Positions 9,364 to 12,628 of a DNA stretch of 12,628 nucleotides are shown piece after piece. The notes under the pieces are model-generated. The model did not search any database and was not told the DNA's origin. It worked only from the letters and a program-made list of their open reading frames with translations. This DNA comes from Methylomonas sp. (GTDB taxonomy: Bacteria; Pseudomonadota; Gammaproteobacteria; Methylococcales; Methylomonadaceae). Position 1 is the stretch's first letter; each line of letters begins with the position of its first letter. A program made the position numbers and the translations under genes. The stretch lies in contig JALSLS010000322.1 of NCBI GenBank assembly GCA_026988195.1, positions 1 to 12,628 on the forward strand, given 5' to 3'.

Positions 9364-9381
9364 ACACCCTCTTACAGCAAT

Positions 9382-9410
9382 TATATATTTCCCAGACCAT
9401 TACCACCCAA
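9382..9410 (-). promoter_or_regulatory. weak candidate promoter for the drmA-like operon
   Basis: On the minus strand TTGGGT (9405-9410) and TATATA (9382-9387) are 17 bases apart; an overlapping TATAAT (9380-9385) is a better -10 but leaves a 19-base spacer. The predicted transcript start would fall only about a dozen bases before the ATG of the drmA-like gene, close to its ribosome binding site, which counts against it. The alternative is readthrough from the BREX operon. Confidence 0.25.
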
Positions 9411-9423
9411 TACAATTTTTTAA

Positions 9424-9436
9424 TAGTAGCCTACTA
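9424..9436. promoter_or_regulatory. short palindrome, possible operator
   Basis: TAGTAG-C-CTACTA is a perfect 6+1+6 inverted repeat in the only intergenic gap of the window. It lies upstream of the candidate promoter of the drmA-like operon. A site this short arises by chance a few times in 12 kb, so this is only suggestive of a repressor site. The rest of the gap (9364 to 9482) shows no gene and no strong terminator hairpin. Confidence 0.2.
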
Positions 9437-9482
9437 CAAGCGTATTTACCACACTTACTCAACGGCAAAGCTAACCAACGGC

Positions 9483-10137
9483 TTAGTCAGCTATAGTAAC
9501 ACCAGGTGTTGTCATTCCCTCAGGAATTAGCTTGCTTCCCCCTTGTTCAGGCACGTTAACAAAAAATTCTTCTAATGATTCATTATCAAGATAACTAAAG
9601 TGAACATCGTAGAATTTCATTCCGCCAATTTTTTTCAATTGCTCTTTAATCCGTCATCTAACTTCTAACGCGTAAACCAAGCATTCTCTTACATTCTCTT
9701 TATCAAACTGGCTATTTGGGTGTGAAAGTTTTAAAAGCCCCGAAACAGTCCGCCGTACAGCAATCACATCCCTCTGATTTAAGTTATTACCTAATTTAAA
9801 GTACTTATACTCACTTTATCAATGACCTTATAAGTACCACGTTCGCGAATAAGCGATTTCACTTTTTCAGCCTCATCAGATCAAACATAGTTTTCGGCTA
9901 AAATCTTTTTAACATTTTCCAGTCCTTCTTTAACCACCTCATCATCGTCGGAGGCACAATACATTCCGAGCAAATACTCTAAAACGTACACAGGGACATT
10001 AACCCCTTCTTTTAACTGCTTCGTTAGATCTTTTCTAAAACGCGACCTTTGAAATGCAGATTAATCAGGCTATCAAGATCTTCATCGTTGACTGTTTTTT
10101 GTTCATTTTCCAAAATTTCGCTCATCTTTTCACTCAT
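9483..10137 (-). pseudogene. brxL: decayed brxL (BREX type 1 Lon-like ATPase)
   Basis: Conceptual translation across three reading-frame problems gives an unmistakable BrxL, the last gene of BREX type 1. From the ATG (10137, overlapping the pglZ stop) it reads LINLHFKGRV, then a one-base deletion at 10037-10040 (family sequence VVRKDLTK; restoring one G in frame yields it). It continues KDLTKQLKEGVNVPVYVLEY, LLGMYCASDDDEVV and KKILAENYV, then an in-frame TGA at 9881-9883 in place of arginine, and on through DEAEKVKSLIRERGTYKVID. Near 9807-9815 the frame jumps to KYFKLGNNLNQRDVIAVRRT, the C-terminal part of the family. A second in-frame TGA, again for arginine, is at 9654-9656. The end reads KKIGGMKFYDVHFSY and finishes at TAA 9483-9485. 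Only about 218 codons remain of a usual length near 680, so roughly 450 codons, including the AAA+ Walker motifs, are gone. No functional BrxL can be made from this copy. Confidence 0.95.
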
Positions 10138-12628
10138 TAGAAAAAGTCATCTTGAAATGCTAAATCAATCGTTACAGAATATTGATTATATCTTGTCTGT
10201 GTCTGTGTATTTTCCAACACTAAAATATACGATGCATAACGATCAAACTTAGATCCAATTAGTTTTAATTTAACATCACGACTACGTTCATCCATAGAAG
10301 AACTTTGACTGTCAAAATTAACCCCTTCCCGACTTGATACCTCTTGCCCTTGACTATCAACAATAAAAATATCTAACAGTCTGGCAACAAACCGTTCACC
10401 CACTGGCTCAGTCTGAATAAAGCTAATTTTATCTATATTATTAACAATCTTAATTGGCTGTGTTTTAACCACTACTCCAACAGGCTGTTTCTCATGTTGC
10501 TCCATTTTTTCGCCACGCAAAGCAGATATTGCGATCATAGGCACACATACCTCCTGTAACATAGCTCCACCATGTACGAATCTGGCACCACCAATAAAGT
10601 GAAATCGTTGAGCTCCTTTTGGAATTAAAAATTCAGTTTCCCCACACCCACTAGCTGTATCAGCAATCCTTCCTTTCCAACAGGTTTCATCCATAAATAA
10701 TGACTCACCTATGATGTAACGCTTTTTTGCTTCTATCGTTCCCATTGGTTTAGTAGGTAAAACAGTTTTATCCGCTTTTGTTAATGCTTTTTGCTGAAAC
10801 AAAAACCCATGATCCGCTGTTACTAACACCCGACTTCCATTTAACCGATTAATAACTCGACCTACTAAATCTTTTAATTCTTCAGTCGCAGTACGACAAG
10901 CCGCAAAGGTTTTCTCTTCAGTAGATAATTTATCGCCTATCGCATCAATCGTATCGTGATAGATATAAATGATGCGTGCATCTCTCACCTTATCTCGACC
11001 TTCTTGATTACTCCAACTCATCAACTCTTTTGAACTAACCGCCATGCCCTTAACTTTATCTAAAATGGCATTGCGATTTTCTAAACCCTGAGTTGAGAGA
11101 CCATCGGCATAAACAGTGGCTCCTTTCTCTGATTCATAAGACAAATCTTTATGAGGTAATAATGCCGCCATACCCAATTGGGTATAACTCGGCAACACTC
11201 CCAACTGTGTTCCTAACTCGGCTTTAAAACGTTTTTCACCATTAATAATTAAAGTAAGTTCCTCAGCTACTTCATAACGCAAAGCGTCTGAAATAATGAC
11301 AAATATCCGCTTTGTCTGTTTTGACCTTAACCGAGATACAACTTGTGCTTCATAAAATCGATGTTGTTGAGGAACACCATCTATTTTCCATTTTCCTAAC
11401 AATTGCTCAGACTCAACTAAACGATCCCAATCCAAACCCAATTCATTCAAATACCAATGCGTGTATAAGTTTTCCACCTCATCATCAAGCTGTCGTAGAA
11501 TGTCAGCCCCTTTACTTAATACAGAAGCAACATGTTCATTAAATAATCGGTATGCTTGATCAAAACAATAAAGCTCATTTATATAAGCCTCATACATAGC
11601 CTTAGCTGAATCATAATGAAACCCATCTACAAACTGCTGACGCAAATAAAACAACTGTTCTGCTTTACGCAAGGCTTCATAAATTGCTGTATATTCCTTT
11701 CGAGATAAACACCAGTGACTGACTAACCGTCTTGAAACAACACGTTCAAACTGCAATCTATCAAGTTTATGACTCGGATCTAATAAATCACCCACTAGAC
11801 CTCGAATAATCGCCTGCTCAACCACTTCAAACGTATCACACTCCATTAGTTGAATTGGGTGATACATTTTACAACGTGAATCAACTTCTAACTGTTGACC
11901 TATAATTTTAGAAATCACATCATGAGACTCAGCAAAACTACGACTATCACGCCAGCCTGACATAAAAGCCAATGCTGTTGCTCGACCAGATCCCGTTTTT
12001 AAAACATTATTTAACAGCCAATCTCGATCATCGGCATCAATTTGGCTCCAAAGCTCTGTACAAAATAGTTTGAAAACAAAACCTTCTATTGAAGGCTTAG
12101 TACCCTCATAACTAAATTGAGACTCTAGCTCCTGCCATAACGAATCTAGCAAACCAAATTTATCACATTGCTGTATCAACTCAACATTATCACTCCCTGA
12201 TAACAATGAATCAGAATAACTTTTAACTAACTGAAAAACTATATCTGTTAATGAAGCCGAATCAGCTTTAGTCACAACAGCCATCATTTTTCTATCTAAA
12301 GAGACTTCAGTTTCATCCTCAGTCACAAACCGTTTTAATGCTGTCAACCGTTGTTTATTAGTAAAAAAGCTTCCCCTTTGACGAATATGCCCACGTAATG
12401 CCATTTTAGGAACACCGAGTTCATTTAACAGCATAGAACTAGCATCAGCAAAAAACTGCTCACTGTATAAACGAATATCTAATAGCCAATCACGTTCAGC
12501 TTCAGGTTCTGCATAAGGGAAATACAGCAAAAATTGATTAGATGGCTCATCTAATTCGATACGCTTTTTAGTTTCAAATATCGAAACATCAGACATATCC
12601 AGCAGAGTGACATCTTTAATAGTTATTG
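10137..12628 (-). CDS. pglZ: BREX type 1 phosphatase-fold protein PglZ (5' end outside window)
   Basis: PglZ is a core BREX protein of the alkaline phosphatase superfamily, needed with PglX, BrxB and BrxC for BREX function in characterised type 1 systems. Counting from the Met at 12596, the fold shows the metal-site strand VIISDALRYEVAEEL (433-447), the conserved LPSYTQLGMAALLPH (468-482) with a candidate nucleophile threonine, IYIYHDTIDAIGD (543-555) and VTADHGFLFQ (592-601). The C-terminus FQDDFF is family-like. All these residues are intact, so the protein appears functional. The ATG at 12596 is probably not the start: ten more in-frame sense codons (ITIKDVTLLD) run to the window edge, and the family has some 50 more residues before the FLLY strand. 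The gene is therefore partial here, with 829 codons visible. Its TAA overlaps the brxL ATG by one base (TAATG), the normal pglZ-brxL layout. pglX should lie upstream, beyond base 12628. Confidence 0.93.
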   Translation of the reverse strand, partial: ITIKDVTLLDMSDVSIFETKKRIELDEPSNQFLLYFPYAEPEAERDWLLDIRLYSEQFFADASSMLLNELGVPKMALRGHIRQRGSFFTNKQRLTALKRFVTEDETEVSLDRKMMAVVTKADSASLTDIVFQLVKSYSDSLLSGSDNVELIQQCDKFGLLDSLWQELESQFSYEGTKPSIEGFVFKLFCTELWSQIDADDRDWLLNNVLKTGSGRATALAFMSGWRDSRSFAESHDVISKIIGQQLEVDSRCKMYHPIQLMECDTFEVVEQAIIRGLVGDLLDPSHKLDRLQFERVVSRRLVSHWCLSRKEYTAIYEALRKAEQLFYLRQQFVDGFHYDSAKAMYEAYINELYCFDQAYRLFNEHVASVLSKGADILRQLDDEVENLYTHWYLNELGLDWDRLVESEQLLGKWKIDGVPQQHRFYEAQVVSRLRSKQTKRIFVIISDALRYEVAEELTLIINGEKRFKAELGTQLGVLPSYTQLGMAALLPHKDLSYESEKGATVYADGLSTQGLENRNAILDKVKGMAVSSKELMSWSNQEGRDKVRDARIIYIYHDTIDAIGDKLSTEEKTFAACRTATEELKDLVGRVINRLNGSRVLVTADHGFLFQQKALTKADKTVLPTKPMGTIEAKKRYIIGESLFMDETCWKGRIADTASGCGETEFLIPKGAQRFHFIGGARFVHGGAMLQEVCVPMIAISALRGEKMEQHEKQPVGVVVKTQPIKIVNNIDKISFIQTEPVGERFVARLLDIFIVDSQGQEVSSREGVNFDSQSSSMDERSRDVKLKLIGSKFDRYASYILVLENTQTQTRYNQYSVTIDLAFQDDFF

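Noticed and set aside
9483..10137. brxL frame breaks as sequencing errors or programmed frameshifting
   Set aside because: A large internal deletion and two stops add to the frameshift. Recoding cannot restore the missing AAA+ core.
1331..11542. Plus-strand reading frames of 60 to 87 codons scattered across the window
   Set aside because: All lie antisense to, or inside, well-supported minus-strand genes, have no recognisable domains and no plausible ribosome binding sites.

Overview
The window reads as part of a phage-defence island from an AT-rich bacterium, probably a gammaproteobacterium. That assignment is inference from a proteobacterial-style BREX type 1 gene order and low GC; no housekeeping gene is present to fix the taxon. 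Every gene lies on the minus strand, so transcription runs from right (12628) to left (1). I see no rRNA, tRNA, CRISPR array, transposase or integrase, and no transcription in the other direction.

Right third (12628 to 9483): the tail of a BREX type 1 locus. A PglZ-family phosphatase runs off the right edge; its reading frame is open to the last base, so the real start is outside the window. Its stop codon overlaps the ATG of brxL, the normal last gene of a type 1 BREX operon. Here brxL is a wreck. It has a one-base deletion near its 5' end, two in-frame TGA codons where the family has arginine, and an internal deletion that removes about two thirds of the gene, including the AAA+ ATPase core. 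The upstream BREX genes (brxA, brxB, brxC, pglX) would be expected beyond base 12628.

A 119-base gap (9364 to 9482) follows. It holds a weak candidate promoter and a short palindrome.

Left three quarters (9363 to 71): five genes packed head to tail with overlaps of 1 to 20 bases, clearly one operon. The first two are a DrmA-like SF2 helicase with a zinc ribbon and a DrmB-like DUF1998 zinc protein. This pair is the core of DISARM. The usual DISARM partners (drmC phospholipase D, a DNA methyltransferase, drmD or drmE) are absent from the window. In their place are a compact SF1 (UvrD/Rep-like) helicase of 384 aa, a 501-aa protein I do not recognise, and a 522-aa fusion of a NERD nuclease domain to an SF1 helicase.

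Working model (inference): the DrmAB pair recognises or loads on invading DNA, the two SF1 motors unwind or translocate, and the NERD domain supplies the only nuclease that I can see. With no methyltransferase in the operon, self-protection could come from the adjacent BREX methylation, from elsewhere, or from recognition of a DNA structure. The unit looks like an undescribed or little-described DISARM-like system behind a BREX locus that has lost BrxL.
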